Of a DNA stretch of 64,000 bases, positions 26,002 to 35,550 are shown one piece after another (the stretch's first letter is position 1; each line of letters begins with the position of its first letter). A program made the position numbers and the translations under genes. The DNA lies in contig NZ_LHUR01000036.1 in assembly GCF_001263795.1 (NCBI RefSeq), positions 62,001 through 126,000 on the forward strand, in the 5' to 3' direction. Source of the stretch: Clostridium homopropionicum DSM 5847 (GTDB taxonomy: Bacteria > Bacillota > Clostridia > Clostridiales > Clostridiaceae). The notes under the pieces were generated by a model. The model was not told where the DNA came from and made no database searches. It saw only the letters and a program-made list of their open reading frames with translations.

Positions 26002-26859
26002 ATGAAGGGCAAAAAAAGTATAGTATATTCCATTTCTAGCAAAATGATTTTTATGATTATAGGTGCCGCTCTCTACTCAATTGGACTAGAGATATTTTTA
26101 ATACCAAACAAAGTAATTGATGGTGGAATTGTTGGTATATCAATAATGATAAGTCATTTTACTAGTGTTCCTCTTGGAGTACTTACTTTCGTACTTAATC
26201 TTCCATTCTTTATTTTCGGGTATAAACATATCGGAAAAACCTTCACCCTATCAACCCTTTTTTCAGTAATATGCTATTCAATAGGAGTATCTGTTCTTCA
26301 TCCAATCCCTGGTGCTACACAGGATATTCTTTTAGCATCAGTTTTTGGTGGAATAATAATTGGTCTTGGAATTGGAATAATAATTCGTACTGGCGGATCA
26401 ACTGATGGAACTGAGGTAATTGCAATTATTCTTGATAAAAGAATCAGTTTTTCTATTGGTCAGATTGTAATGTTTTTTAACTTTTTCATATTGACCTCAG
26501 CAGGATTTTTATTTGGCTGGGATAGAGCAATGTACTCTCTTATAGCCTATTTCATAGCTGTAAAAGTTATTGATATTATCGTAGAAGGTATTGATGAATC
26601 CAAGGCTGTAATGATTATTTCAGAGCAGCACAAAGAAATAGCTGAAGCTATAATGGACAGACTTGGTCGTGGTCTTACATACCTCGATGGTAAAGGTGGA
26701 TACAAGGAGGTGGAGACCAACGTAATATACGTTGTTGTTTCACGTCTTGAAATTGCGAAAGTAAAAAATATTGTTCACGGCTTTGACGAATATGCTTTAA
26801 TGACCATTGGAAATGTGGATGTTTCAGGAAAGAAATATAAAAAGAAACCTATCCATTAG
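26002..26859 (+). CDS. YitT-family membrane protein
   Basis: The 285-residue protein has about five to six membrane helices in its first 200 residues (IFMIIGAALYSIGLEIFLIPNK; GLGIGIIIRTGGSTDGTE) and a C-terminal DUF2179 domain (ITKDEYALMTIGNVDVSGK-like end: FDEYALMTIGNVDVSGK). YitT proteins are common in Firmicutes; their substrate is unknown. It has its own promoter region (AGGAGG before the ATG) and a terminator. Confidence 0.9.
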   Translation: MKGKKSIVYSISSKMIFMIIGAALYSIGLEIFLIPNKVIDGGIVGISIMISHFTSVPLGVLTFVLNLPFFIFGYKHIGKTFTLSTLFSVICYSIGVSVLHPIPGATQDILLASVFGGIIIGLGIGIIIRTGGSTDGTEVIAIILDKRISFSIGQIVMFFNFFILTSAGFLFGWDRAMYSLIAYFIAVKVIDIIVEGIDESKAVMIISEQHKEIAEAIMDRLGRGLTYLDGKGGYKEVETNVIYVVVSRLEIAKVKNIVHGFDEYALMTIGNVDVSGKKYKKKPIH

Positions 26860-26920
26860 TCTTACTACAATTTAGGAAGATTATTTTCTGCTCTTTATAG
26901 CTTATGGCTATAAAGAACTT

Positions 26921-26947
26921 ATGCAAACTTTGGTTTGCATTTTTTTT
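26921..26947 (+). terminator. Terminator after yitT-like gene
   Basis: ATGCAAAC pairs with GTTTGCAT around a short loop, followed by TTTTTTT. A second hairpin (TCTTTATAGC/GCTATAAAGA) is directly upstream. Confidence 0.85.
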
Positions 26948-27051
26948 ATGCTTAAAATAGAAATATTTATAAAAATTACACCTATTATTTTGTTAAAAAT
27001 ACATTAACCATATTATTTCATTAAAAAATATATATAATTTTTTAATATACC

Positions 27052-27080
27052 TTGACAGATGAGGTATATAAATATATAAT
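27052..27080 (+). promoter_or_regulatory. Consensus sigma-A promoter of padR operon
   Basis: A perfect TTGACA (27052-27057) and TATAAT (27075-27080) are separated by 17 bases, about 50 bases before the PadR start. The AGGTATATAAATAT spacer is AT-rich and could hold a PadR site. Confidence 0.85.
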
Positions 27081-27128
27081 AAAGCTATAAATTGGAAATT
27101 AACCAAATATATTGATAGGAGTGAGGGT

Positions 27129-27470
27129 ATGTCTATAGCTTCAGATATCATAAGAGGTCATACAGAAACTATCATTTTAGCTCACTTAGCCGAAAAAGAT
27201 AGCTATGGCTACGAAATTAATAAGTCCATTAAAGAAAAAACAAATAATCAATATGAATTAAAGGAGGCAACTTTATATTCCGCTTTTAGACGCCTTGAAC
27301 AAGGGGCTTTAATAACATCTTATTGGGGCGACGAAACTACAGGAGCAAGAAGAAAATACTACTCTATAACTTCCCTGGGAAGAATCTCTTTAAATCAAAA
27401 TAAAAGAGATTGGAATGAAGCTAAAGAATTGATTGATAAATTAATAAATGGAGGTAATGAAAATGATTGA
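27129..27470 (+). CDS. PadR-family transcriptional regulator
   Basis: The 113-residue protein is a winged-helix PadR repressor (ETIILAHLAEKDSYGYEINKSI; ATLYSAFRRLEQGALITSYWG; RKYYSITSLGR). Such small PadR proteins are often autoregulated and control the adjacent membrane genes. It is first in a three-gene operon with overlapping start/stop codons, under a consensus promoter that a repressor would need to silence. Confidence 0.93.
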   Translation: MSIASDIIRGHTETIILAHLAEKDSYGYEINKSIKEKTNNQYELKEATLYSAFRRLEQGALITSYWGDETTGARRKYYSITSLGRISLNQNKRDWNEAKELIDKLINGGNEND

Positions 27471-28131
27471 AAAATTACGAAAAAATGTAGAAGATTTATT
27501 TGAAGCTGCACCAAAGACTCATAGAGCTTATGAATTAAAGGAAGAGCTTTTATCTAACCTAATAGATAAATATAATGACTTAGTATCTTCTGGCAAAAGC
27601 GAAGAAGAAGCTTTTAAAAGTGTTATGTCTGGCATTGGAGACGTTGATGAATTAATAAAAGGTTTAAAAGATCAAGATGTTTTAAATTACGAAGAAATTC
27701 AGAAACGTCGTGAAAAAAGTGCATTAGTTTTATCTGTTTCTGTAGGCTTATATATCATGAGTGTAGTTGTACTACTAATATTTAATGAAGTTTTTCAAGT
27801 AAATGAAGTTATAAGCGTAAGTCTTATGCTTACAATTGATGCTATTGCTACTGGACTTATCATATACAATGCAGCTTCTCGTTCTAAATATATAAAAGCT
27901 GATGATACTTTAGTAGAAGAGTTCAAAGAATGGAAATCTACTACCAACAAAGAAAAGGAACTGATTAAATCTATAAAATCAATAGTGTGGCTTATAATCT
28001 TAGCTCTTTATTTCATTATTAGTTTCACTTTTGGGATTTGGGCATTCTCATGGGTAATATTTATCATAGGAGCGGCTGTAGAAAAAGTTATAACATTAAG
28101 CTTTGAATTGAGGAAATATAAAAATGAATAA
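27463..28131 (+). CDS. HAAS-domain (DUF1700-like) membrane protein
   Basis: The start is the ATG at 27463, which overlaps the PadR stop and follows GGAGGT; two earlier frame ATGs are inside PadR. The 222-residue protein has an N-terminal helical HAAS/permease-prefix region (EDLFEAAPKTHRAYELKEELLSNLIDKYNDL... GIGDVDELIKGL) and four predicted membrane helices. HAAS proteins are typical companions of PadR and DUF4097 genes in Firmicutes and act as signalling or anti-regulator membrane proteins. Exact role unknown. Confidence 0.85.
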   Translation: MIEKLRKNVEDLFEAAPKTHRAYELKEELLSNLIDKYNDLVSSGKSEEEAFKSVMSGIGDVDELIKGLKDQDVLNYEEIQKRREKSALVLSVSVGLYIMSVVVLLIFNEVFQVNEVISVSLMLTIDAIATGLIIYNAASRSKYIKADDTLVEEFKEWKSTTNKEKELIKSIKSIVWLIILALYFIISFTFGIWAFSWVIFIIGAAVEKVITLSFELRKYKNE

Positions 28132-28999
28132 ACGTATTATAAAGATATTAATATCAATATGGTTAATCATTGCTCTTTTCCTTTCAGCTGCTTTAATTTA
28201 TGGCATTGTTTATGCTAGATCAAATGGAGGTATATTCGACATTATAGCCTTTAATATTGGTCCCCTTAAAATTCAAAAGGAGGAGACTTTATCTATAGAA
28301 AATTGTAATGAAATAAAATTAGACTTTTCTAGTGAGGATATAATTATCTACTCAACAGATGATCCTAAATTAAAAGTTGTTCAGAAATCCAGCAATAAGC
28401 TTAAAGAAAATGAAAAATTCACTGTTAATACTGAAAACAATAAAATAAGTATTGGAAAAGCTAAAGCTAGTAGAAATATAAATATATTATTTTTCGGGTA
28501 CAATAGAAGATTAATTGAATTATACATTCCTAAAAATTATTTAAAAGATTTAGATATAAATTTAAGTTCTGGTGACATTGTCTTTGATTCTGATATTAAT
28601 TTAAATAATTTCAAGTGTCACCAAAGCTCTGGAGATTTTAATGCAAAAAATTTAAAAGTAAACTCTTATAATATACGAACTTCCTCTGGTGATATAGATA
28701 TAAATAATCTTTGGGGTACTGGAGAAGTTTTAGTAACATCAGGCGATATAAAAATTGCCTATAAAGATATAAGTGAATATACTAAGGTTACTACAACCTC
28801 TGGTGACATAAAATTAACTATTCCATTAAACTTAAGTTTTGAGTTTCATGGACAATGTACCTCAGGTGATATAAACTCAAATTTTCAATTAAATTATGAA
28901 AATAAAAGAGGAACTAAGGCAAATGCTAAGGTTGGAAATGGACCTTATAAAAAGATAGATGTAACTACTACTTCTGGAGATATAAAAATACAACAGTAG
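28124..28999 (+). CDS. DUF4097 beta-strand repeat protein
   Basis: The 291-residue protein has one N-terminal membrane helix (residues about 8-30) and an extracellular repeat region with seven or eight SGD(I/F) turns (LSSGDIVFDS, QSSGDFNAK, TSSGDIDINN, TSGDIKIAY and so on), the DUF4097 beta-helix pattern. It overlaps the HAAS gene by 8 bases, as usual in this operon type. Function unknown; a cell-envelope sensing role is often proposed. Confidence 0.9.
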   Translation: MNKRIIKILISIWLIIALFLSAALIYGIVYARSNGGIFDIIAFNIGPLKIQKEETLSIENCNEIKLDFSSEDIIIYSTDDPKLKVVQKSSNKLKENEKFTVNTENNKISIGKAKASRNINILFFGYNRRLIELYIPKNYLKDLDINLSSGDIVFDSDINLNNFKCHQSSGDFNAKNLKVNSYNIRTSSGDIDINNLWGTGEVLVTSGDIKIAYKDISEYTKVTTTSGDIKLTIPLNLSFEFHGQCTSGDINSNFQLNYENKRGTKANAKVGNGPYKKIDVTTTSGDIKIQQ

Positions 29000-29246
29000 C
29001 TATAATGCAGCTTATTGTATGTTAAAATCCCGACAAAATTTAGTCCACTTTTCATATACCCCATTTAAATTTAATTTCTTTAATTTTAAAATTATTATGT
29101 ATATCAAAATAAAATAGCACTATAACCCTGTTAAATTAATAATTATCCTGTTAATATTTTATTTATATTCCATCTCAAATATTTCTTGCATATAATATAC
29201 GTATATAGGGTATACTGCTTTATATGAAAATGAAGGGGTGGATTTT

Positions 29247-29420
29247 ATGAATATTGTAAAATACTTTTTAAATGAGAATTATAGAGAAATACAAAATAGA
29301 CATTATACTAATGAAATTTGCGAAAAATTCTATAACCATGAAAATCAGCAAGAAGAAATATTTAATTCTGCTCTTACTAGTATGAACAGAAATCATAATA
29401 TCTATGAAGAAAATGCTTAA
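29247..29420 (+). CDS. Small hypothetical protein (57 aa)
   Basis: An ATG at 29247 follows AAGGGGTGG with a reasonable gap, and a promoter-like ATATAGGGTATACTGC lies upstream. The product (MNIVKYFLNENYREIQNRH..., 57 residues) is polar and helical, with no family I recognise. It could be a real small protein. On the opposite strand is the end of a doubtful longer frame, rejected here. Confidence 0.45.
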   Translation: MNIVKYFLNENYREIQNRHYTNEICEKFYNHENQQEEIFNSALTSMNRNHNIYEENA

Positions 29421-29588
29421 TGCTGCCAGGTGCTAATCCATTATCCAGTTCGTTTAGCCAAAATAAATATCCGTATGCTGGATTCAAATCATTGCAGAGT
29501 TTTAGTGCCTTTTCTAAATACTCTTTAATCACAATCTGTTCTCCATTCCAGCTAGCTCTTCCCCTTTCAGACTTATAGAATAATATAA

Positions 29589-29626
29589 AAAACAGATTGC
29601 TCTTAGAATAAAGAGTAATCTGTTTT
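29589..29626. terminator. Bidirectional terminator at end of Mop operon
   Basis: AAAACAGATTGCTCTT pairs with AAGAGTAATCTGTTTT. On the minus strand it is followed by a T run, ending the long accessory operon. The stem closely resembles the one at 45106-45149. Confidence 0.8.
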
Positions 29627-29665
29627 CTGCTGTCTTTTTCAAAAGGTAGCCTCCTATTTGGTACA

Positions 29666-30997
29666 TCATTTAACTTGCTCTTCAAAAACTATCTTTCTCT
29701 TCGCCATTCCACTGCTAATATCCATATTTTCTAAAACACCTGAAAATTCAATATCTATCAAGCTGTTTTTTAATAAGTTACTAAAATAATCATGTCTATT
29801 TGCAGCGTATAAAATATCTGACAGGTTAGTTTTTATATGATTTTCAAGTAATTTTATCCATATTTTCAAAATCTTCTTATTACCTTTTGTTAATACTGCC
29901 TTATAGTCAATTACATTTTCAATTCCAAGTATTATTTCATCCAGCATGCTTATTGATATATAACTTTCTTTATCAAGAAAGAGCCTTTCGGATATTCTTT
30001 CCTTAATGAAATCCAATCTTTTAAAAGCATCACAGCAATCACATTCTTTTAGCAAGAATCTTCCAATGTCTCCTGTCCTATATCTTATAAGAGGCATACC
30101 TTCTCTTTTTAAAGTAGTAAAAACAATTTCTCCATATTCGCCTTCTCTTACATCCTCCCCTGTTATTGGATCTACGATTTCAGTGTATAAATCCACTTCT
30201 CTCATGTGATATCCATTTACAGCCCTACAGCTAACTCCCCCGCCATATCCCATTTCAGTCATACCATAATGAATAAATACATGGCATTTAAAGGCATTTT
30301 CAATAATTTTGTTCATAAATTTTGAAATATGGTCTGCACTTAGTAGAATGCTGCTTAAAGTAATATCCTTATATTCTTCGCAATTATTTTTAAGTTTTGC
30401 AAGATAGTACACCTGAATAGGTATCCCAACAATACAATCAACCTTTTCCTCTTTAATACACTTTAAGACATCAAATGGATCACGAACAGGTCCATATATG
30501 ATGCTTTCACAGCCTGCCTTTGAAAGTGCTTCTTCTAGAAGCTTTCCTATACTTGAAGGAGTTCCCCCTGACATTAAAATCAAAACTTTTTGCCCTTCAC
30601 TTACCAGGTTAAGCATTCCATATCTGAAAAATTCCACTGTAGAGTTGAGATCATTTGAAGTGAAAAATATTCTTTTAGGCTTTTCCGTAGTACCTGAGGT
30701 GTTTAGAGTTACAACTCTTTCAATTTCACTAGGTGGAACAGCTAAAAAATCATGTGGATTTTTACTAATATCCTTTGCGGTTGTAAAAGGAAGCTTCTTA
30801 AAGCTGCTAAAATCTTTTATATCCTCGCTTTTAAAGTTTTCTAATTTTTCACTATAAAATCTGCTGTTTTTAGCTTTATTTATGACTTCTTTTATTTTTT
30901 GCAATTGATATACAGCTAAATCTTCACAGGTTAATTTTAAATTTGCTTCCTTTGAAATAACATCTTCCATCCATTGTTCATATTGAGTATTATACAT
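29666..30997 (-). CDS. AMP-dependent CoA ligase-like protein of Mop cluster
   Basis: The 443-residue protein resembles phenylacetate-CoA ligase-type AMP-forming enzymes: P-loop TLNTSGTTEKPKRI, HYGMTEMGYGGG, RYRTGDIGR and a C-terminal Lys in GMAKRK. It would activate a carboxylate as an acyl-adenylate. It is the last gene of a nine-gene block packed with zero to 30-base gaps. I recall the same type of ligase next to the Desulfovibrio aldehyde oxidoreductase region (DVU_1551-1559 neighbourhood); that recollection is the basis for the cluster link. The true substrate is unknown. Confidence 0.75.
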   Translation of the reverse strand: MYNTQYEQWMEDVISKEANLKLTCEDLAVYQLQKIKEVINKAKNSRFYSEKLENFKSEDIKDFSSFKKLPFTTAKDISKNPHDFLAVPPSEIERVVTLNTSGTTEKPKRIFFTSNDLNSTVEFFRYGMLNLVSEGQKVLILMSGGTPSSIGKLLEEALSKAGCESIIYGPVRDPFDVLKCIKEEKVDCIVGIPIQVYYLAKLKNNCEEYKDITLSSILLSADHISKFMNKIIENAFKCHVFIHYGMTEMGYGGGVSCRAVNGYHMREVDLYTEIVDPITGEDVREGEYGEIVFTTLKREGMPLIRYRTGDIGRFLLKECDCCDAFKRLDFIKERISERLFLDKESYISISMLDEIILGIENVIDYKAVLTKGNKKILKIWIKLLENHIKTNLSDILYAANRHDYFSNLLKNSLIDIEFSGVLENMDISSGMAKRKIVFEEQVK

Positions 30998-31018
30998 ATT
31001 ATCACTCCATAATTTAGT

Positions 31019-31612
31019 CTACAGATTTTTAACATTTATTGCTTCTACTGAAATTTGGTCTTCTTGAAATTTTATAATATTAATACACCCGTAATCCTGT
31101 TTTATATTAAAAATATAATCTAAATCTTTATTTAATAGCTTACAAAGAAGTGCTCTTATAAAACCTGCATGGGTACATATTACAACGTTATTATTTGTTG
31201 ACTTAACTATATTATAAAATACTTCAACTGCTCTTTCTTGGCACTGGGTAAAAGATTCTCCTTTAGGTGGAGCAAAGGATACGATGTTTTCTCCTCTTTT
31301 TTTAAATTGCTCCGGTTCTCTTTTTTTGATTTCTTCAAAAGTTAAGCCATCCCATTCTCCCATATTTATTTCCCTTAAACTTTCTAAAAATACAACTTTT
31401 CTTTGTGGAAAAACTATATTTATTGTGCTTTTGCATCTTATAAGATCACTGCTGTATATATGCTCTATTGATTTATCTCTAAAAGCCAAATGTAATTTTG
31501 CAGCATCCAGCAGCCCATTTTGTGAGAGTTTACAGTCAGTATACCCTAAATATCTTTTTTCTTTTCCGTACTCTGTTTCTCCATGCCTTATAAGGTATAT
31601 ATATCTCTTCAA
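31019..31612 (-). CDS. Histidine phosphatase (phosphoglycerate mutase-like)
   Basis: The 197-residue protein has the RHG motif (YLIRHGETEYGKEKRYLGYTD), the second catalytic Glu (LREINMGEWDGLTFEE) and a late His (VVICTHAGFIRAL), all in order for a CobC/GpmB-type histidine phosphatase. It starts at TTG after AGGTGAAG inside the end of the upstream gene. In the Mop cluster its role may be to hydrolyse a phosphorylated cofactor intermediate, but that is inference. Confidence 0.9.
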   Translation of the reverse strand: MKRYIYLIRHGETEYGKEKRYLGYTDCKLSQNGLLDAAKLHLAFRDKSIEHIYSSDLIRCKSTINIVFPQRKVVFLESLREINMGEWDGLTFEEIKKREPEQFKKRGENIVSFAPPKGESFTQCQERAVEVFYNIVKSTNNNVVICTHAGFIRALLCKLLNKDLDYIFNIKQDYGCINIIKFQEDQISVEAINVKNL

Positions 31613-31616
31613 GGCT

Positions 31617-32714
31617 TCACCTCAACATTTCTACCCTTTTTCCAATAACTTCTTCAATTTTTTCTTTTATCTTTTTTGCATCTGATAATTTATTATTAAC
31701 CTCATCGAAAACAGCCGGTACATTTTTATATCGGACTAGTGCTTCCTTAAATCTTTCTTCAAGAGTAACATATTCAGTCCCTTTTATAAGTTTATCGCAA
31801 ATATATACTATTTCCTTTTCTCCTATTAACTCGTTGGTACCAAGCTTCATATGCTGACTTACTATTTCTTTTAAACATCCGTAGCCAAAATCTTCAAGAA
31901 TCTCTGCTCCTTTTTTTGCATGTGCTTTTTCCCCCTTAGCAACATCATGAAGAAGAGCCCCTGAATATATAGCATTTTCATTTAATCTATAACCATTTTT
32001 ATTAAGTTCCTGTGCTACCTTCAAAGTGTATTTAGAAACTGCCTTCATGTGAGCTGCAGCATCACTTCTTACCTTACAAAGTTTCAAAATTTCTATACAC
32101 TCATTTTCATCTGGATATGGATCTTTTGAAACATGTTCTAGCAATACTTCAAAATCTTCTTTTGTATCCATATCCAAGAGAATTCCTCTATCTGCAACCT
32201 TCTCATAATTCCAGTATTCTTTGTGATTATTTAAAATCTCTCTTAAACCTTCTTTAGGATCACTATTTAATATTTCCTCTGAGAAACAGTAAGACATTAA
32301 TACAGGATGACCTTTTTCCTCTGAAAATGTTGGAAATAGGATTCCTTTTCCTATTTTCTCAAAGCTATTCATCATCTTTTTAATGGTGTGACTTTTTACA
32401 ACTGGTATGTCAGCAGGTAATATAAAGAAGGCCTCTGTGTCTCCTGGGAGGGCTATAACTCCAGCTTTAATTGATGAATACATTCCTCTATCATAATCCT
32501 TATTAAATACTACCTGACATCTATCACTGCACTGACTTTTTATAAGTTCATTTAAGTGCCCTGTAACTACTATGATATTATGTACTCCGCATCTCTTAAA
32601 AAGATCAATATCTCTTGATATTGGTGTTTTACCATACATGTCCATAAGCGGCTTAAAGCTACCCATTCTTGAAGAATATCCTGCAGCTAAAATTATGGCA
32701 GAGTATTTTTTCAT
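31617..32714 (-). CDS. NTP-transferase/HD-domain fusion of Mop cluster
   Basis: The 365-residue protein joins an N-terminal MobA-like nucleotidyltransferase (AIILAAGYSSRMGSFKPLM, the nucleotide and Lys motif; ITVVTGH-like and LPADIPVV) to a C-terminal HD hydrolase domain (GALLHDVAKGEKAHAKKGAEILEDFG, residues about 253-283). MobA-like domains transfer CMP or GMP to molybdopterin. The HD part could remove a nucleotide or phosphate. The fusion matches the transferase type found near Desulfovibrio mop (remembered as DVU_1551-like). Its start overlaps the end of the XdhC gene by four bases. Confidence 0.85.
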   Translation of the reverse strand: MKKYSAIILAAGYSSRMGSFKPLMDMYGKTPISRDIDLFKRCGVHNIIVVTGHLNELIKSQCSDRCQVVFNKDYDRGMYSSIKAGVIALPGDTEAFFILPADIPVVKSHTIKKMMNSFEKIGKGILFPTFSEEKGHPVLMSYCFSEEILNSDPKEGLREILNNHKEYWNYEKVADRGILLDMDTKEDFEVLLEHVSKDPYPDENECIEILKLCKVRSDAAAHMKAVSKYTLKVAQELNKNGYRLNENAIYSGALLHDVAKGEKAHAKKGAEILEDFGYGCLKEIVSQHMKLGTNELIGEKEIVYICDKLIKGTEYVTLEERFKEALVRYKNVPAVFDEVNNKLSDAKKIKEKIEEVIGKRVEMLR

Positions 32715-33754
32715 AGTTTCTGCTCTTTTCTTACTTTAATAAGTTCTGCAGCAATTGAAATAGCTATCTCTTCTGGTGTTTCTGCACCAATTTCAAGTCC
32801 TATTGGATTATGAACCATATTAAAATCCCCACGAGTAAAACCTTCAGCCTTAAGTGCAGAAAATACAGCCTCCCTTTTTCTTTTGCTTCCTATCATCCCA
32901 ATGTAATATGCATCTGTTTTAAGAGCTTGCTTCAGTACTGTTAAATCAAAAAGATGTCCTCTTGTTAAAATTACTATATAACTATTACTATTTATAGAAA
33001 TGTTTCTAAAACAATTTTCAAAGGATTTTGGATTTATTATTTCATCAGCTAATGGAAATCTTTCGTAATTTGCATAATCTTCTCTGTCATCAACAACTAT
33101 AGTCATAAAATCTATTCCCTTAGCTAGCTTGGCTAGACTTTGTGAAATATGTCCAGCTCCAAATAGAAATAATCTTGGCGTACTGAATATTGGTTCTACA
33201 ACTATAATTGAACTTTTTTCTCCTACTATGAAAATGTATCTATTTTTTATGTGCTTTACATATTCTTTTATATTCTCTATTTCTATATCAGGAAATACAT
33301 TATTTTTGTCATAATAATAATTGTTGTTTTTGCCATCTTTATTATATTTTCTTATTATAAATGCTTCTTTACCCTGCTCAATAGCTTTAAGTGCTTTTTC
33401 GTATATCTGAACATCTTTAATACTTTTCCCATCTACATATTCCATAACTACACTTACATCTCCGCCACAGTACATGCCAATTCCTTGGTTTTCAGTTTCC
33501 AGCAATCTATAATCTTTGAGCCTAGTGTGTTTTGTTTCAAAAATTTCTTTTGCTTCCTCAATTACTAATGCCTCTATTTTTCCTCCGCCTACAGTTCCAA
33601 TAATAGAACCATCTTTTTTAACAATCATCTTTGCACCAAAGGCCCTTGGAGCAGAACCTTGACTTTCATAAATTGAAGCCAATACAAAGCTTTCATTATT
33701 TTTTAAAAGTTCAATTCTCTCTTCAAAATACTCTTTCAAGCTATTTACCTCCAA
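32711..33754 (-). CDS. XdhC/CoxI-family molybdenum hydroxylase maturation factor
   Basis: The 347-residue protein has the XdhC/CoxI N-terminal part (ESQGSAPRAFGAKMIVKKDGSIIGTVGGGKIEA) and a Rossmann part (FLFGAGHISQSLAKLA; VVDDREDYANYERFP) with ILTRGHLFDLTVLKQAL and IGSKRKREAVF. XdhC binds and sulphurates molybdopterin before insertion in xanthine dehydrogenase-type enzymes. Here the client is most likely the Mop-type oxidoreductase at 38850-41579. Confidence 0.9.
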   Translation of the reverse strand: MEVNSLKEYFEERIELLKNNESFVLASIYESQGSAPRAFGAKMIVKKDGSIIGTVGGGKIEALVIEEAKEIFETKHTRLKDYRLLETENQGIGMYCGGDVSVVMEYVDGKSIKDVQIYEKALKAIEQGKEAFIIRKYNKDGKNNNYYYDKNNVFPDIEIENIKEYVKHIKNRYIFIVGEKSSIIVVEPIFSTPRLFLFGAGHISQSLAKLAKGIDFMTIVVDDREDYANYERFPLADEIINPKSFENCFRNISINSNSYIVILTRGHLFDLTVLKQALKTDAYYIGMIGSKRKREAVFSALKAEGFTRGDFNMVHNPIGLEIGAETPEEIAISIAAELIKVRKEQKL

Positions 33755-33756
33755 TC

Positions 33757-35070
33757 CTATCTATATAAACTTGTATTATTACATGATGTAACATTGTAGG
33801 CACAAAAAGGTATTAAATTTCCTTCTTGACTTACTACATGAATACAGCAATCCTTTAGTCTTTCAATATCAAGATTCCATGCATCTTGGAATGCCATGGC
33901 AGAAACAGTGAAAAATCCGTTTTGTAATTTTAGTGCTAGCTCTTCAAAGGAATTTTTAGGTGGTTTATATTTTTCTATCTTTGCAGCAGACCAGTTCTTT
34001 TTTACAAACTTGATATTTTTATTTGCTCCCTCTTTACCACTTTCAACACAGCGGCAATTGTTTGTTTTGCTGACAGAAATTATTTTTTCATCAGCATAAA
34101 TATAATTGGCATGGAAAGAACAATAGGAATTCTCACATCCCGATGGAGCAAAATCTTCAAATTTTATAACATGATTACTTTGCTCCACAATCTCATTCAT
34201 TAATTCAGGCAAAGTAATTCTATCTGAATCTTGTGGAATATCAGGAATTCTTCCAAAATAGCTTACGGGCTGAAAATGTACTCCTCTAACTGCTGGAGAA
34301 TTCTTAAGTCCAAAATCTATAATACTCCATAAGGAGTTATCATTAATATTAGGTACAACTGTACAAACTAGCACTACTCCAATTCCTAATTTTCTGCTGT
34401 TTTCTATTGCTTTTATTTTTTCATTTATTATATTTTTACCCCTAAGCTTTGATAAGATCTCTCCATCTAATCCATCAAACTGTAAAAATATTGATTTAAG
34501 TCCTGCTTCTTTTAGCTTTCTATAATAATCTATATCACCAAGTCTTATTCCATTGGTATTCAGCTGAATAAAGTCAAAGCCCATTTTTGAAGCTAGTTCA
34601 ATTACTTCTGGCAGATCATCTCTAACAGTAGGTTCTCCCCCTGATATTTGAAGATTTTTATACCCTTGTGCCTTAATTATTCTGCTGTACCATATTTCTA
34701 TTGTTTTTATATCTGGGTCTTCACAAGAACCCTTTGCATCTGCAAAGCAAAATTTGCAGTTCAAGTTACACCTAGAAGTAACCTCAACAAGTGCTGTACA
34801 AGTATTCTGACGATGTTCACCGCATAATCCACAATCATGTGGGCAGCCTTTTGCAACCTTTGTATATGGAATTTCAGGATGTGCTGGAGTTTTTTTTCTT
34901 AACCAGCTTTCATAGGTCGGATTTCCTCTCCATACTACCGTTTCAAAATGACCGTGTTCTTCACAGTCCTTCACTAGATAATAATCCTCAGCCTTTTTTA
35001 CTATATTTGCAGCAAGTGTTTTCAAACACACTGGACATATGCTTTCAGTGTTTTTTATTATAGACCTCAT
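33757..35070 (-). CDS. Radical SAM protein of Mop cluster
   Basis: The 437-residue protein has an N-terminal zinc-ribbon-like part (ICPVCLKTLAAN; CPHDCGLCGEHRQNTC), a radical SAM motif CNLNCKFCFADAKG (C-x3-C-x2-C) with SGGEPTVRDDLPEV, and further Cys in the C-terminal half. This fits the TrsS-type tungsten/molybdenum-enzyme-associated radical SAM proteins I recall from mop neighbourhoods; no UGA-encoded selenocysteine is needed for this frame. It probably acts in cofactor or peptide modification for the Mop enzyme. The reaction is not known. Confidence 0.8.
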   Translation of the reverse strand: MRSIIKNTESICPVCLKTLAANIVKKAEDYYLVKDCEEHGHFETVVWRGNPTYESWLRKKTPAHPEIPYTKVAKGCPHDCGLCGEHRQNTCTALVEVTSRCNLNCKFCFADAKGSCEDPDIKTIEIWYSRIIKAQGYKNLQISGGEPTVRDDLPEVIELASKMGFDFIQLNTNGIRLGDIDYYRKLKEAGLKSIFLQFDGLDGEILSKLRGKNIINEKIKAIENSRKLGIGVVLVCTVVPNINDNSLWSIIDFGLKNSPAVRGVHFQPVSYFGRIPDIPQDSDRITLPELMNEIVEQSNHVIKFEDFAPSGCENSYCSFHANYIYADEKIISVSKTNNCRCVESGKEGANKNIKFVKKNWSAAKIEKYKPPKNSFEELALKLQNGFFTVSAMAFQDAWNLDIERLKDCCIHVVSQEGNLIPFCAYNVTSCNNTSLYR

Positions 35071-35100
35071 ATTCTTATCCTCTCAATCTATACTATAATT

Positions 35101-35538
35101 TTATATATACCCATAATCTTGTAGGATACTATTTATTTTATTGTATGATTTTTGTATTATACTGCCGCATCTTGTAGGATAAACTTCATGTTCATTAATA
35201 TCCTTAAGAACATCTACACTTACAATATCTACGCACTCTGTTCCTTCAAACTCTTCCTCAAACCAATCAGTAAATTCTTTAATCATCTTTTTTAAGTTAT
35301 CATCTTTAAGCTCTGCACCTTCACCTTTTCCAGCATACATTCCAAGAATACATGCTCCAGCAGTTACAACACCACAAGTTTTTCCTAAATTCCCAACGCC
35401 TCCACAAAGTGCAGCCATTGCTTTTACAGCAGGTACATTTTCCAAATTATTTTCTTTAAGATAAAAAATCATCATTATCTGGCTGCAGCAGTATCCTGCA
35501 CTTGCAAGTCTAAAAATTTCAAAAGCATCTGCTCCCAT
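35101..35538 (-). CDS. C_GCAxxG_C_C family protein of Mop cluster
   Basis: The 145-residue protein has the cysteine pattern of the C_GCAxxG_C_C family: GYCCSQ near residue 16, MAALCGGVGNLGKTCGVVTAGACILG (residues about 43-67), TECVDI and TRCGSI. These proteins probably bind a metal cluster; their function is not known. It lies 30 bases upstream of the radical SAM gene in the same operon. Confidence 0.85.
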   Translation of the reverse strand: MGADAFEIFRLASAGYCCSQIMMIFYLKENNLENVPAVKAMAALCGGVGNLGKTCGVVTAGACILGMYAGKGEGAELKDDNLKKMIKEFTDWFEEEFEGTECVDIVSVDVLKDINEHEVYPTRCGSIIQKSYNKINSILQDYGYI

Positions 35539-35550
35539 TTTATCCCCCCG

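Noticed and set aside
29377-29685. 102-residue minus-strand frame overlapping the end of the small plus-strand gene
   Set aside because: It has no ribosome site, runs through a bidirectional terminator hairpin and matches no family I know; parts could be a remnant, but nothing supports a gene.
33757-35070. Selenocysteine in the radical SAM protein
   Set aside because: The frame is complete without any in-frame TGA and no SECIS-like element was sought further.
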